Of a stretch of DNA of 64,000 bases, positions 32,944 through 43,488 are shown in pieces. The notes beneath the pieces are model-generated. The model was not told the origin of the DNA. It did not search any database and was given only the letters and a program-made list of their open reading frames with translations. Within the stretch, counting starts at the first letter, position 1, and every line of letters starts with the position of its first letter. The translations under genes were made by a program, and so were the position numbers. Location of the stretch: assembly GCF_027244095.1 (NCBI RefSeq), contig NC_069661.1:121399501-121463500 (forward strand), in the 5' to 3' direction. The DNA is from Hemicordylus capensis. Its lineage: Eukaryota; Chordata; Lepidosauria; Squamata; Cordylidae.

Positions 32944-34001
32944 CCGTGTTTTTGTTGTCTTCTGCCAATTTTTTCACTGTCTCCTCAATATTTGATGTTC
33001 TCTTATTAAGTGTTTGTATATCCTGACTTACTTGTTAGAGGGTACTAGTATTAGCTTAGCAACTAGTGTCTCATTTAACTCTGAAGACATTTTCCCTTCA
33101 CCCAGGCCTGGGTTTGGAACAGAAAGTCTCCTAGTTTGTGTTTGGGTCTGTGTTTGGTTCTGCTGCTTTGCCTTTTGCATTATTTACAACTCCTCCAGCA
33201 ACGCAGGTCTTACAGCAAGATTTAGCCTCCTTGTTGTCCAAGAAAGTAGAGGCCTGCAATTATTTTCCAAATAAACTCAGCTCCAGACCGCAACCTTTCT
33301 ATCTCATCACCACCAGTTAAATTTTTCCCACAGTTCAATAATCCGCCTTCTTGCTCTAATTGGTGCACTTCATGATAAACATATTCAACAGCAAACGGCA
33401 AATCACTTATTCGTTGAATTAAACTCTCTCAGAAGGTACTGGGGGGGAAATAATAATTCCAACAGCTTTGCTTTTTTAAGTTTTAGAACTTTTAGCTATC
33501 AGTTCAATTTTTAAATTCCAGCATTTAGTACACAGATTGAATACCCATCCTTAATTTATAGTTGGAAGGCTTACGACAACTTCACAGCATCGGCTTGTGA
33601 TCTGTCCAATCTTTGCAGCAAAAGCAGGTAGAATTCCAGCAATTTATCACTAATCACGCGGAGAGGTGAGCTTCTTGAACTTTAACCATTAATTATAATC
33701 CAAACCGAAAGAAATTGGATGCCAAACCGGCTTCTGTCCATTGGATTTCCGATGAAGGAGTGTAGCTTGACGAATCCCAGCCCCCACCGCTTGACTTAAA
33801 TCAAAGCTGTACTTTCCAGTGCAGCCTTGAGATAAGGAGCAGGCTCCGGGGGGATGCAGTGGTCAATCTTGATCCAAACCCTTTAATCCAGAGTGGTGAG
33901 GGGGGGTTATGAAGGCTCAAAACCCCCCAAAATAACTCCTCCTCAGTCTCCCCTGTCGGGAAGCATGCAACCTCGTTAGCAGTCCAACCAGAAGTCCCCT
34001 C

Positions 34002-34848
34002 GATCCCTCAGAGTTAGCTAATTACAGAACTGTTTCTAATCTTCCATGGTTGGGCAAGGTGGTTGAGTGGGTGGTGGCCTCTCAGCTCCAAGCAGTTTTG
34101 GATGATGCAGATTATCTAGACCCATTTCAAACTGGCTTTCATGTGGGCTAAGGGATTGAGACTGTCTTGGTCGGCCTGATGGATGATCTCCAACTGGCTA
34201 TCAACAGAGGTAGTGTGACACTGCTGATCCTTTTGGATATCTCTGTAGCTTTCAATACCGTCAGCCATGGTATCCTTCTGGACCGCCAGAGAGAAGTGGG
34301 ATTGGGTGGCACTGTTTTACAGTGTCTCTGCTCCTACCTCTCTGGCAGATTCCAGATGGTGTCTTTTAGAAACTGCTGTTCTGCTAAGTGAGAGCTGAAG
34401 TGTGGACTTCCACAAGGCTCCATACTGTCTCCAATGCTTTTAAACATCTACATGAGACCACTGGAAGAGATCATCAGGAGGCTTGGTGCTGGGTGTTATC
34501 AATATGCTGATGACACCCAGATCTACTTCTCCATGTGGACCTCATCAGGAAATGGCATATCTTCCCTAAATGACTACCTGGAGTCAATAATGGGCTGGAT
34601 GAAGGATAACAAACTGAAATTGAATCCAAATAAGATGGAGGTACTGACTGGGCCAGAGGGCAGGACCTGAGAGATAGTTTAGATATGACTATTCTGGATG
34701 GGGTTACACTCCCCCTAAGACATCAGGTTTGTAGCTTGTGAGTGCCCCTGGACCGAAAGCTCTCCCTGGTTTCACAGGTTGAGGGGTTGGCCAGGAGTGC
34801 TTTTTATCAGCTTCAGCTGATATGTCAGCTATGTCCATTTCTAGAGGC
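34002..34848 (+). mobile_element. L2-clade LINE, second part (between L1 and LTR)
   Basis: Continues the L2 reverse transcriptase after the L1: NYRTVSNLPWLGKVVEWVVA, LILLDISVAFNTVSHGILL (motif A), CGLPQGSILSPMLLNIYMRP (motif B), YQYADDTQIYFS (intact catalytic YADD) and WMKDNKLKLNPNKMEVL. There are several frame changes. It ends at a probable LTR insertion. Confidence 0.88.
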
Positions 34849-35334
34849 TGTCAAGGTCTGGCCAGCTGCTAGGGAAGTTCACGAAGCAAGCAGAGCTGCT
34901 GAAATCGGATATGGCTTGGCTGAACGCTGTCGGCAAGGAATGTTGACGAACCTTGATTCTCAGCAATGAGTAGGAGGCTGGAGCTGTGATATATAGAGCA
35001 AGCCAAGAGCTCCCAGCTGGTAGGAATTCACGGCTTGTCAGCCCTCAGCAATAGGCGTTTGCTCCTCCTAACAACCTCTAATTGCGTTTTACGTCTCGTA
35101 ATCCTGCGCTGTTGTGGAGTCATTGGTGTTTCATTACATAGCCCTTCTTCGCATTGGTCCCCCACGCCTTCTGCTGACTCAGGTTGCCGTGCCTGCTCTA
35201 AATCATTAGTTGGGTCTACCACAGCCGTTTCATGAACGCTGAAAGCCGGGCTCTGCCCCTCAGACACTCCTGAATCGGCTGGAAAGTTGACAGCTTCCCC
35301 TTCCTCCTCACTGTCAGAGCTCGAGGGCGTGATA
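34849..35334 (-). mobile_element. Probable solo LTR fossil (Gypsy-like) in L2
   Basis: Interrupts the L2 coding sequence. The flanks GAGGC and GAAGC suggest an old 5-bp target duplication. On the minus strand it ends CTTGACA and has a TATATA box near its middle. Only a single LTR is seen, with no internal region, so it is a solo LTR. It is old, since the flank repeats have diverged. Confidence 0.5.
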
Positions 35335-35995
35335 GAAGCAAGTGACCTTAAAACAGTGGTACATATGCTGGTAACCTCCAGGCTTAACTACTGTAATGTG
35401 CTCTACGTGGGGCTGCCTTTATATGTAGTCTGGAAACTACAATTGGTACAGAATACGGCAGCCAGAATGGTCTCTGGGACAACATGAAGGGACCACATAA
35501 CACCAGTTTTGAAAGAACTGCACTGCCTGCCAATATGTTTCTGGGTGAAATGCAAAGTGCTGGTTCTTACCTATAAAGCCCTTAATGGCTTAGGTCCAGG
35601 CTATTTAAGAGAGCGCCTCCTTTGTCATAAACCCTGCTGCCTGTTACGATCTTCTGGAGAGATCCATTTACGGATGCCACCAGCTTGTTCATTGGCGACC
35701 CATGACTGGACTTTCTCTGTGGCTGCCCCGGGGCTTTGGAATATGCTCCCTGCTGAAATAAGAGCATCTCCTTCTCTGTTTGTTTTCAGGAAGACCCTCA
35801 AGACTCTCCTGTTTTTGCAGGCTTTTAATTAGAATTAATTTTTAATAATTTTTAGAACTTGTTTTAATAACTATTTTATTCTATTGTTTTTATTGTCATG
35901 TATTTTAATCTGTGACTTTTAAATATTTTAAATTTTGTACACCACCTAGAGATGTACATATCGGGTGATATAGAAATATTATAGATAGACAGATA
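35335..35995 (+). mobile_element. L2-clade LINE, 3' part
   Basis: Resumes with DLKTVVHMLVTSRLNYCN, then KALNGLGPGYLRERLL and FSVAAPGLWNMLPAEIRA, the usual L2 C-terminus. A TTTTAA-rich 3' UTR follows, ending 'caccacctagagatgtacat' and (ATAG)n. The three L2 parts give one element of about 1.85 kb, 5'-truncated. Confidence 0.88.
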
Positions 35996-36544
35996 GTTTT
36001 GTTAAAATGCATGAGCAACACTTCCTAATATCATTTCTAACAAAGTCAGTCCTTGCAGAAATCTGTATGAACTGATGTAAACATTAATTCTGAAGTCATG
36101 AACACTGTTATTGTTCCGTGAAAAGATGACGGGCTTAGGTAGCAGACTTCTTTAAGATTCTGGTCACACAACATTTGAGAAGAGAATAATGAAGAGAGAG
36201 AAGCAGAGAGATAAAACATAATGAAATCCAATTTCTGGGAGCACCACACCATCATGTGACAGACACACCCGGAAGAGATCAAAGTGGCAGATTATGAGTT
36301 CTTTACCCATCTTACAAATATTCACCCATCTAGAGGTTTTCCTGATGGTGATTTATAGCAGCCTGACTAGGTCTCCGTTCTAGGGTGTTCAGATGGTGAA
36401 TGGCTGTTCCCAGTGGTTTTTTTCCTGATAATTGGCCCTTCCACGCATTAAATAACCATTTTTTAAAAGCAGAATTTTTAAATTGCCCTGGGAAAGGCAG
36501 TGTGGACTATTGTAGGAGTTAGGAGCAACCATGTGGAACAATTA
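35996..36544. other. Gene-free stretch
   Basis: Nothing recognised. Confidence 0.5.
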
Positions 36545-36549
36545 TTTTA

Positions 36550-36591
<42 letters not shown>

Positions 36592-36640
36592 ATCTATATT
36601 TTTATACCACCCAAAACTCACATCTCTGGGCGGTTCACAA
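36545..36640 (-). mobile_element. L2 tail with (TTAC)n array
   Basis: About eleven TTAC units (36,547-36,592), followed by 'ttataccacccaaaactcac' and 'tctgggcggttcacaac', the antisense of an L2 3' end. The array is the expanded 3' simple repeat of the element. Confidence 0.75.
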
Positions 36641-37555
36641 CAGTTAAGCATGAGCTGGAGATGTGGCAATCTGATGCGGGGTTGACTTTGGAAGGGTTGG
36701 CTACACCTGGCAAGCCTCTCAGTTCCACACACCAAGGTCCATCTCTTTCCCATGGCACACAACCTGACCCCATACAGATATTCACTTCGCTGGCTTGCTG
36801 GTGTTTTCCCTCAGACTCACCTTTTTTCACTCTTTTATTTTTTAAAAAAAATAATTGCATGCCATATATGGGCCTAATTGTACCTGCACAAGCATAAAAC
36901 CCTGTGGTTTTGTTTTTGGGATTAGCGGGTGGCTTCCTCTGGGTTCTTCCATAGGCACCCCTGCCTTGTTTTCCCTCTCTTTGAGGGAAGAAAAAAAAAG
37001 ATGCCGTATTTGCATGAATGCACACTTGCCCAAGCCTACAAACCCTCATCAGTTGCCAGGCTTTCTACCCTAACATACATCTTTAGGTTGTTTTCTTCAG
37101 GTGAGGGTCGGACGGTTGCTTTGGCAGCTTCACTGTTGAGTGTCATTCAGGTGATTGGGAAGGAGCTCTATGTTTTGTGGGGCTCTGCTGCTCTACAACT
37201 GCAGGGTTACTGCTTTTGTTGCAGTACTTTGAGGGCAGCAATTCTATGCCTGCCATGTCTGACCTTCACCTGATGGCCATTTTACACCCACCTTTTCTGC
37301 CTTCCCCGGGGGATATTTTAAGTGCCCACCAATCACAAGGAATTTGATTCCAATGACTTTTTTAAAAAAAATTACAGTTTTAAAGAGTATTTGCACACAT
37401 GGAGGAACTCTTCCAAGCTACCACACAGCTTCTGCTAGAGTCACACAGTAGAGAATACAAAAGAATTAAAAGAGGAAGCTCTGGCATCTTATTCAACCAT
37501 GATATTCAAAAAGATACTCATATGACTGTAGAGAGACCTTTACACAGCAGTAGCC
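36641..37555. other. Gene-free stretch
   Basis: Several overlapping short open frames on both strands; none shows a domain. No repeat was recognised. Confidence 0.45.
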
Positions 37556-37850
37556 CCTGAGGCACTTCACACAATTAGTGTGAAGCGTCAGGAAGGTTAG
37601 TGTAGCCCACTCTCCCTGCACATGAGCAGAGCGCTCCGCCTACACAACTACCAGCTCCGACATGGAGCCAGTAGGGGCAGAGGGGATCGGGGGCCACCCG
37701 GCCCCCATAAGTCCCGGCATGCCTTGCGTGAGTGCACAGGGCATGCTGGAGAGACCCCTGAGGCCAGGAGGCTTGATGGAGCCTTCCAGTTGGGGGTCTA
37801 CGCGTGAGTCACTGTGGCACAGAGACACACCACAGCGTCTCACAACTTCC
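37556..37850. mobile_element. Palindrome-rich repeat, family A, copy 3
   Basis: Carries 'tagcccactctccctgcaca', 'gacatggagccagtagggg', 'gagacccctgaggc' and a 'gggggtctac' stretch in the same order as 59,398-59,835. Shorter than the other copies. Confidence 0.6.
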
Positions 37851-38529
37851 TGATACTGAACACCAAAAGCTTTGTAAAACCTTCAACTAAGATAAAGTCA
37901 CACTCCCCCACTTGGGACTTTTACACACAGCAGGCTGTACCGCAAGTTTACAGGGAGGCTTTACTGTGAACTCAAAGTTGTCCCAAAAAACCTGACACAA
38001 TAGTGGGTTTTTTTTTACCCTGGATATAAATCGGGCTACACTCTAATGTGCAGTGAAAAACCCAGATTGTGTGTAAACTGCTTCCTGATAACTCACAGGG
38101 ACTTCAGGGTAAATCTGGCCGATATGTGAATGCACCCCCTCCATTCCAGAGGAGATGCGAGTTAAAGGGCTTTAACAGCATGGTGTAAAAAACCTCCTGA
38201 AAAAACACAAGTAAATTAAATTAGTGGATTCACTAATAGTGACAGTTTGATCCCACCTCATGACTATTCAGCAGTTAATGAGAACACAACAAGAAGCAGG
38301 TAATTTGTGTTCACTTTAAATCTGTATTTCATTTTTTCATTTTTCTTAAAAAACCACACATACACAAACAACTATGATAGTTAAAAATAACAAATGCTTT
38401 AACAATCATGTCCAAAACTATAGATTATCTTCTCAGAAATTTCCCATAAGCCTCACAGTTCTCCTGCTTGATTTGATTTCCTTCAGGATGGTGTTATCAG
38501 CAAAATAGGGTAAATGTTGTACACAAGTG
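37851..38529. other. Gene-free stretch
   Basis: Nothing recognised beyond a 'cacagcaggctgtaccgcaa' stretch resembling 18,710-18,760. Confidence 0.45.
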
Positions 38530-38700
38530 ATGCAGCCATTCACAGACACAGAAACAGACAGACACACTGCAGCCATTCACACACAGAGAAAGACACAGAC
38601 TCACAGCCATTCTCACACAGAGACACAGAGACAGACCCACACACTGCACTCATTCACATGCACAGACACAGGCACACACACACGCATGCACACGGACACA
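38530..38700. repeat. Degenerate CA-rich array
   Basis: Irregular repeats of 'acacagagacacagacag' and 'cattcacacacagagaaaga', about 30-35 bp apart. Open frames rich in histidine and threonine here are artefacts. Confidence 0.75.
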
Positions 38701-38734
38701 CATCCTCACCCGTTCTGGCACGCTCCTGGCCCAG

Positions 38735-38905
38735 GTTCCTGGCCCCAGTAAGCTGGCATTCCCTGCCAGCTGCTCCACCCCCAGGGCTCAGATTGGCCTC
38801 CACACATGTGCAGAGCTCGCACATGTGCAGAGGCCATCTGAGCCCTGGGGGTGGAGGCTGGGGCAACCGGCAGAGAATGCCAGCTTGCTGAGGCCAGGGG
38901 TTGGG
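38735..38905. mobile_element. Foldback element
   Basis: The core 38,775-38,854 is a near-perfect hairpin: CCACCCCCAGGGCTCAGAT on the left is fully inverted at the right, and the tips are CACATGTGCAGA and its inverse. Arms extend outward through 'aagctggcattc' on both sides. No target duplication was fixed. Confidence 0.7.
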
Positions 38906-39469
38906 GCGAGGTGCATACATACTAGAAGGGAGTGGCAGGCAGGAGTGGTGGACAGGAACTGCTGCAGCCGGCAGTGGCTGGCAGGAAAGCTGGCCATTAT
39001 CCACATATGGGGTGCCATCTGAGTGCCTGGAGCAGGGCAGCTAGAGGGGCAGAGCAGCAAGGACAAGGAGGCCACAGCTGTACTGGGCCAGCGCTGGAGC
39101 ATGGTGTTGTGGCCCTGAAGGTATTGATTGGCTATCAGGCCGTAGGAGAAGAGTTGGAGCAGCTAGAATGACAGAGTGGTTTATTGTGGGCAGCACTGTG
39201 GGCACTGTAACATCAAACTTGCTACTGCACAGACTCAGCACTAAAAATGCATTTTTTTCTGCCTATTAAAGCCCAGTGTTGAGGATCAACTGTAAAATAG
39301 CAATCGGTTGGGTCCCAGGGGGATATACAAAAGGCACTCTTCTGGCATGCCATGGCTGAAGCTATGCAAACAGACTACAAAATCATTTAAATAGCACTTC
39401 CTCAGTCTGAAAAAAATGTCACCAACCCTTTAAACCTCTGTTCAAAAGAGAAAAACTTTGAACTGCTCT

Positions 39470-39600
39470 AAGCCATTGTCCAACGGATCTTCACCAAATT
39501 TGCAGAGGAAGTGTCTCTTGTCGCCTTGGGAATGTGTGCTGATAGCCAGGCAGATCGGACAAATGGTTTTGATTTTATAAGTAATAGAATGTTCGGGGCC
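39470..39600 (+). repeat. Unidentified repeat tail
   Basis: 'attgtccaacggatcttcac' and 'ttttgattttataagtaata' resemble the tails of interspersed elements that insert with short A/T-rich ends. It may be the missing far end of the hairpin-motif family, but no copy shows both ends together. Confidence 0.3.
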
Positions 39601-40671
39601 TATAATAGTGGAACATTGAAAACACTCTCCAGCTTAATTATACTGGCACAATTGTGCCAGTATAATTAGTCCAGCTCTAAAAACCTAATGGGGAGAACAA
39701 CCTATGGAGACAGATATGACTTCATTATAGAAAATAAAAAACAAAAGTTACTTATTTGGAAGGAAACCCACACACAAGCTATTCATTTATTAACAACAAC
39801 CACACACTCTAGGTATCTGGATTGTAAGAGAACTCTAATGATACCAATACTCCTGGGAAAATAGCCTTTATTGTCATCAAAGTCAAGTGCACCTGCAGTT
39901 CAGATGTTTTCACAGCAGTGGCATGAGATCAAACTCCTCATTTAACTCTACAGGTATCCAATGCTCTAACTCCACTTTAACTCCCTTTCCAACAAAGAAC
40001 TATCATCGGGCAGCTGCAATTTTTCCCTAGGGGTTCCTCCCACATTCTCTCTTGTTTGCTTTCCTGGATGTTCTCCAGTTCTTAAGATCCTTAGCAGTTT
40101 TATCTAGAGACAGTGAACTTACAGCGTCATCAAACCATCTAAATTACAAAAGGAATACTACAGGTTCTTAAGTAAGATATGATTTATATATATCTTCCCT
40201 TCACTGAGTCTAGAAAAGTGTTTTGTTACTGTTATCTCAGTAATAATGCAAAATACCTCCTGAGATGTGTGGATCTGCCAAAATATGTTGCAGTGGAGTG
40301 TATCACAGATAGCCTGCTATGTGTGAGCCAATGGCCTGAATTCCTTTGCACATTTCAAAGGCACAATAGGTTTCTCCTGGCAACCCCAAATCTCTTGAAG
40401 GAGCAGCCAATAGCTAAAGATAGATCTTCTTAAAGAGACAAAAACATGAGATAAGGTTACAGACTCTCTCAACTGCATGATACTTTCTCTCATGACTAAT
40501 TAATGCTCTATTTTCAGTTTGATGCAATGCAGACAGAATAGTTTTATGTCCACCAGGTGCTGATGACTGGATGAATGTTGTGCTGCAACATGTGGCAAGG
40601 GAAAGATAATTCCACAGAACGTGTAACCACTACAAAATACTCCTCCAGTGGCCTCATGCCGGTCTGATATT
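39601..40671. other. Gene-free stretch
   Basis: A short palindrome 'tatactggcacaattgtgcc' lies at about 39,640-39,665. Otherwise unique-looking with no exon support. Confidence 0.45.
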
Positions 40672-40728
40672 TATTCATGTATCATATTTATATACCGCCT
40701 GAGATGTGCATCTCTTGGCGGTGTTGAC
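40672..40728 (-). mobile_element. L2 3' tail fragment
   Basis: 'tatttatataccgcctgaga' and 'tctcttggcggtg' are the antisense of an L2 terminus. Confidence 0.6.
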
Positions 40729-42263
40729 TGAAGATACTTGTCTTCATTAGGACTAGCGTTCCTTCAAAAAGGAACACTAGTCAGAATTAGCTCTGCATGT
40801 GCAAACAATGCACATCCACATCTGAAAATGGAACTTTATAGGGCACAAAGACCCTGCTACAGCTGGATGAGGGTGGAAGATCACTTTTCAGTCCTCCTTT
40901 TCTCAATGTAAGGGCAATGCTGCAGAGAGCCATAAACACCTAGCACAGAATAACCATATGTTAGGCTACTGATTCATACCTTCTCCAGTTAGGGGATATG
41001 CTGACCCTCAAGTCCTACTTTCCTGGCACATATACAGGAACCTCAAAGGGAACATGTACCTGTCAGGCTGAGCCTCCATGCAGCACTTGGGGACAGTGTG
41101 ATGTGCAGTTGTGTGAATGGCAGGGCTAGTGAACACATGACTAGTTCATGTGCAGTTCACAGTGTGAATGGAATGCACTGGCAATAAGCACCTCTTCCCT
41201 GATAACACAGCCAGGGAGGCGAATCTAGTACCTTGGCACCAATATAGCCAACCACCAAATATATTGGCTAGGAAATATTCCCTGTACAGGCCAGGAGAGG
41301 ACATTCCCATGTGTTCCTCACTCTGAAGAGGGTGGCTACCATGAGGGTGACCTATCTACCTTTTGCAGTACAGTAATCCTGCACAATGAGCTTGTACTGC
41401 TAAACCAAGGTAGGGGCATGGCCTGGGAATCGGGACTGGAGAGGCAGTCTATTGTTGGAGCATGACAGTAGGTGTTGCTATAGTCCTGCAGAGATAAAGG
41501 CTGAGTGGTCACCATAATCCTGAAGGCAGTGGAAGCCACACCCACCAGAAGAAACTCCATGTGGAAGAGAGTCCCTGATATCTCAAGTCATGTCCCTAAT
41601 GCAATGCATGGTCCAATAAATGATGGCAGAAAGAGTCAACTGTTCCCCGGGAATTCCCAGTACATGCCTCTGATTAATATCACAGGCAACTGTCAAATTC
41701 TGCACAGCACTTCCCATTTCCCATCCCCTCCAGTGGCACTTCATGGGGTGGGTGTCTAATTGTAGCATCAAATGGTGCTTCATCTCCTATGAATTGCAGG
41801 ACTGGACATGCTGTATACAGCAGAACCAAGATCTCTTTAATGTAATAGTTCACACCCACAATACTGATTGCCCATCCCTGTCACAAGGCTTTATTTAGTG
41901 TGTCCTGGTACACCAAGTGGCAGGACCACTGTATCCAGAATGGCTCCATGGGAGGGGAAGTGCATCACATGGTGTCAATATTCATCACAATTTATGACTG
42001 CATGCTGTACATGCCAAATTCCCTCATACTGTGTAATAATCCAATGCACAAGAGTTGTCCTGTCTTCCACTGCAGCTCTGAGTGCTCCCCTCAGCTTTTT
42101 ACGCAGTGGGATGAAATGTCTTAGACGCAGAGTTTCCATTCTTCAGTGGCATGCAGAATAGGATGCTTCTTCTGGGGTATTTAAGAGATAGGGGGGCATA
42201 GCAGTTGAGCACTTGAAATTCATCCATCAAGCCCAAGATGCAACTCCAACCACCTCCAGCTAA
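40729..42263. other. Gene-free stretch, possible old DNA-transposon interior
   Basis: Short open frames on both strands, none with a recognised domain. Because the next 120 bp are shared with a hAT-like MITE, some of this could be the relic of a longer related element. That is inference. Confidence 0.3.
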
Positions 42264-42385
42264 AAGGTTTTGTAAATGGTGGACGATGCAAGTGATTTAA
42301 TGGTCCTAGAGAAAGAGATGCTGTTCTGGTAGCTCCAGGTCTTAACACTCACATCAATTTCGGAGGATGAATACAACTGAAGGAA
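42264..42385. mobile_element. Segment shared with the hAT-like MITE interior
   Basis: About 120 bp ('tctggtagctccaggtctta', 'ggaggatgaatacaactgaa') match the reverse complement of 60,898-61,021 inside the 60,782-61,237 element at roughly 85-90 percent by eye. No CAGGGGCG terminus was found next to it. Confidence 0.65.
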
Positions 42386-42719
42386 CAAAAACATCTGAAA
42401 CTGAAGATCCTCCTTGAACTATCATTCCACCAAGCATTTGAATGAATCTGCCCTTTGCCTTCATGAAAAGGGGTAACAGCATGACCCTATTGTGCCCCCG
42501 CCTTATATTTCTGGAATGAATGGGAATACAGTTATGAAATCTGGCACATTGGCAGGACACTGTAATTTAAAAAAAAAAAAATCAAAGCTATGGGCCAATC
42601 CTCTGATTTTTGGATTTTTAACATTTTTCTTTTTTTAAATGGCTGGAAAACGTGAGATCTGGCTTGTTTCAAGCCAGAACTTTACAAAAAGTTCTGATAT
42701 GAAGCCCCTCCTTGGACCA

Positions 42720-42980
42720 TAATTCCACCACCATGTGGAGGAAAAAGGACATCCGTCTGATTTTATATTAATTTTTTTCCCCACTGCAGGAACAAGTAGA
42801 CCTTTTAAAAGGGGTTAAAAGTACTTCACACCTTTTAATCCCTTAAATTCTTTCTATCTGCAAAAAGAGAAACATTCAAAGTATGTTCACTTTTACTGTC
42901 TGTGCTTCTGCAACAGGGAAGAAAAACATTAACAGAAAACCAAAAGAATATCTTGTTCCTCCACATGGGGGTGGAATTAT
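42720..42980. repeat. Spaced 24-bp inverted repeat
   Basis: TAATTCCACCACCATGTGGA at about 42,720 is inverted at about 42,957-42,980 with one mismatch in 24, about 210 bp apart. Family unknown. Confidence 0.5.
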
Positions 42981-43262
42981 TTATACATGTCTCAGTATAC
43001 ATTATGGTGTCCTACAGCTGCCATGCCCATTATGCCCCATGTATGACATAACATGGATGCTACTACTGCAGAAACATTCTAGTATCTCTAACCAACCACA
43101 TACAGAGAATCTGGACTGAGAGATGGTTACATGCAGTCCAATAGCTTGTGTGTGCACTGAGTTCTAAAGCAGAATGGTAAGTAAGGCTTTTCAGGTGCTT
43201 GAAGTGGCGTTGGTAAATTTGGCTGTGTGCATATCATGAACCTGTTCCATACATATGGTTTA

Positions 43263-43488
43263 TACATTATTATTATTTTACATTTATATCCCGCTCTTCC
43301 TCTAAGGAGCCCAGAGCAGTGTACTACATACGTGAGTTTCTCCTCACAGCAACCCTGTGATGTAGGTTAGGCTGAGAGAGAAGTGACTGGCCCAGTCACC
43401 CAGCTAGTATCATGGCTGAATGGGGATTTGAACTCGGGTCTCCTCGGTCCTAGTCCAGCACTCTAACCACTACACGACGCTGGCTCTC
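43263..43488 (-). mobile_element. tRNA-derived SINE
   Basis: Nearly identical in layout to 14,101-14,326: B box GTTCAAATCC, body 'cagcctaacctacatcacag', tail 'gatataaatgtaaaataa'. Confidence 0.85.

Larger units (their letters stand above)
28383..34001 (-). mobile_element. L1 LINE, about 5.6 kb, near full length, inserted in L2
   Basis: Flanked by a perfect 14-bp direct repeat, GATCCCTCAGAGTT (28,369-28,382 and 34,002-34,015), a target duplication of normal L1 size. On the minus strand it runs 5' UTR (about 34,000-33,100), ORF1 (about 33,000-32,450), ORF2 endonuclease (32,347-31,466), reverse transcriptase (31,020-29,463) and C-terminal cysteine domain (29,309-28,893), with a short T-rich 3' end on the plus strand. 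ORF1 and ORF2 are interrupted by several frame changes, so it is inactive. The length suggests a nearly complete original insertion. Confidence 0.92.

Noticed and set aside
41336-42161. Possible transposase coding remnants
   Set aside because: Short frames on both strands, but no catalytic motif of hAT, Harbinger or piggyBac could be recognised.
14101-43488. tRNA genes suggested by A and B boxes
   Set aside because: The matches are heads of SINEs with SINE bodies and tails; no complete cloverleaf was seen.
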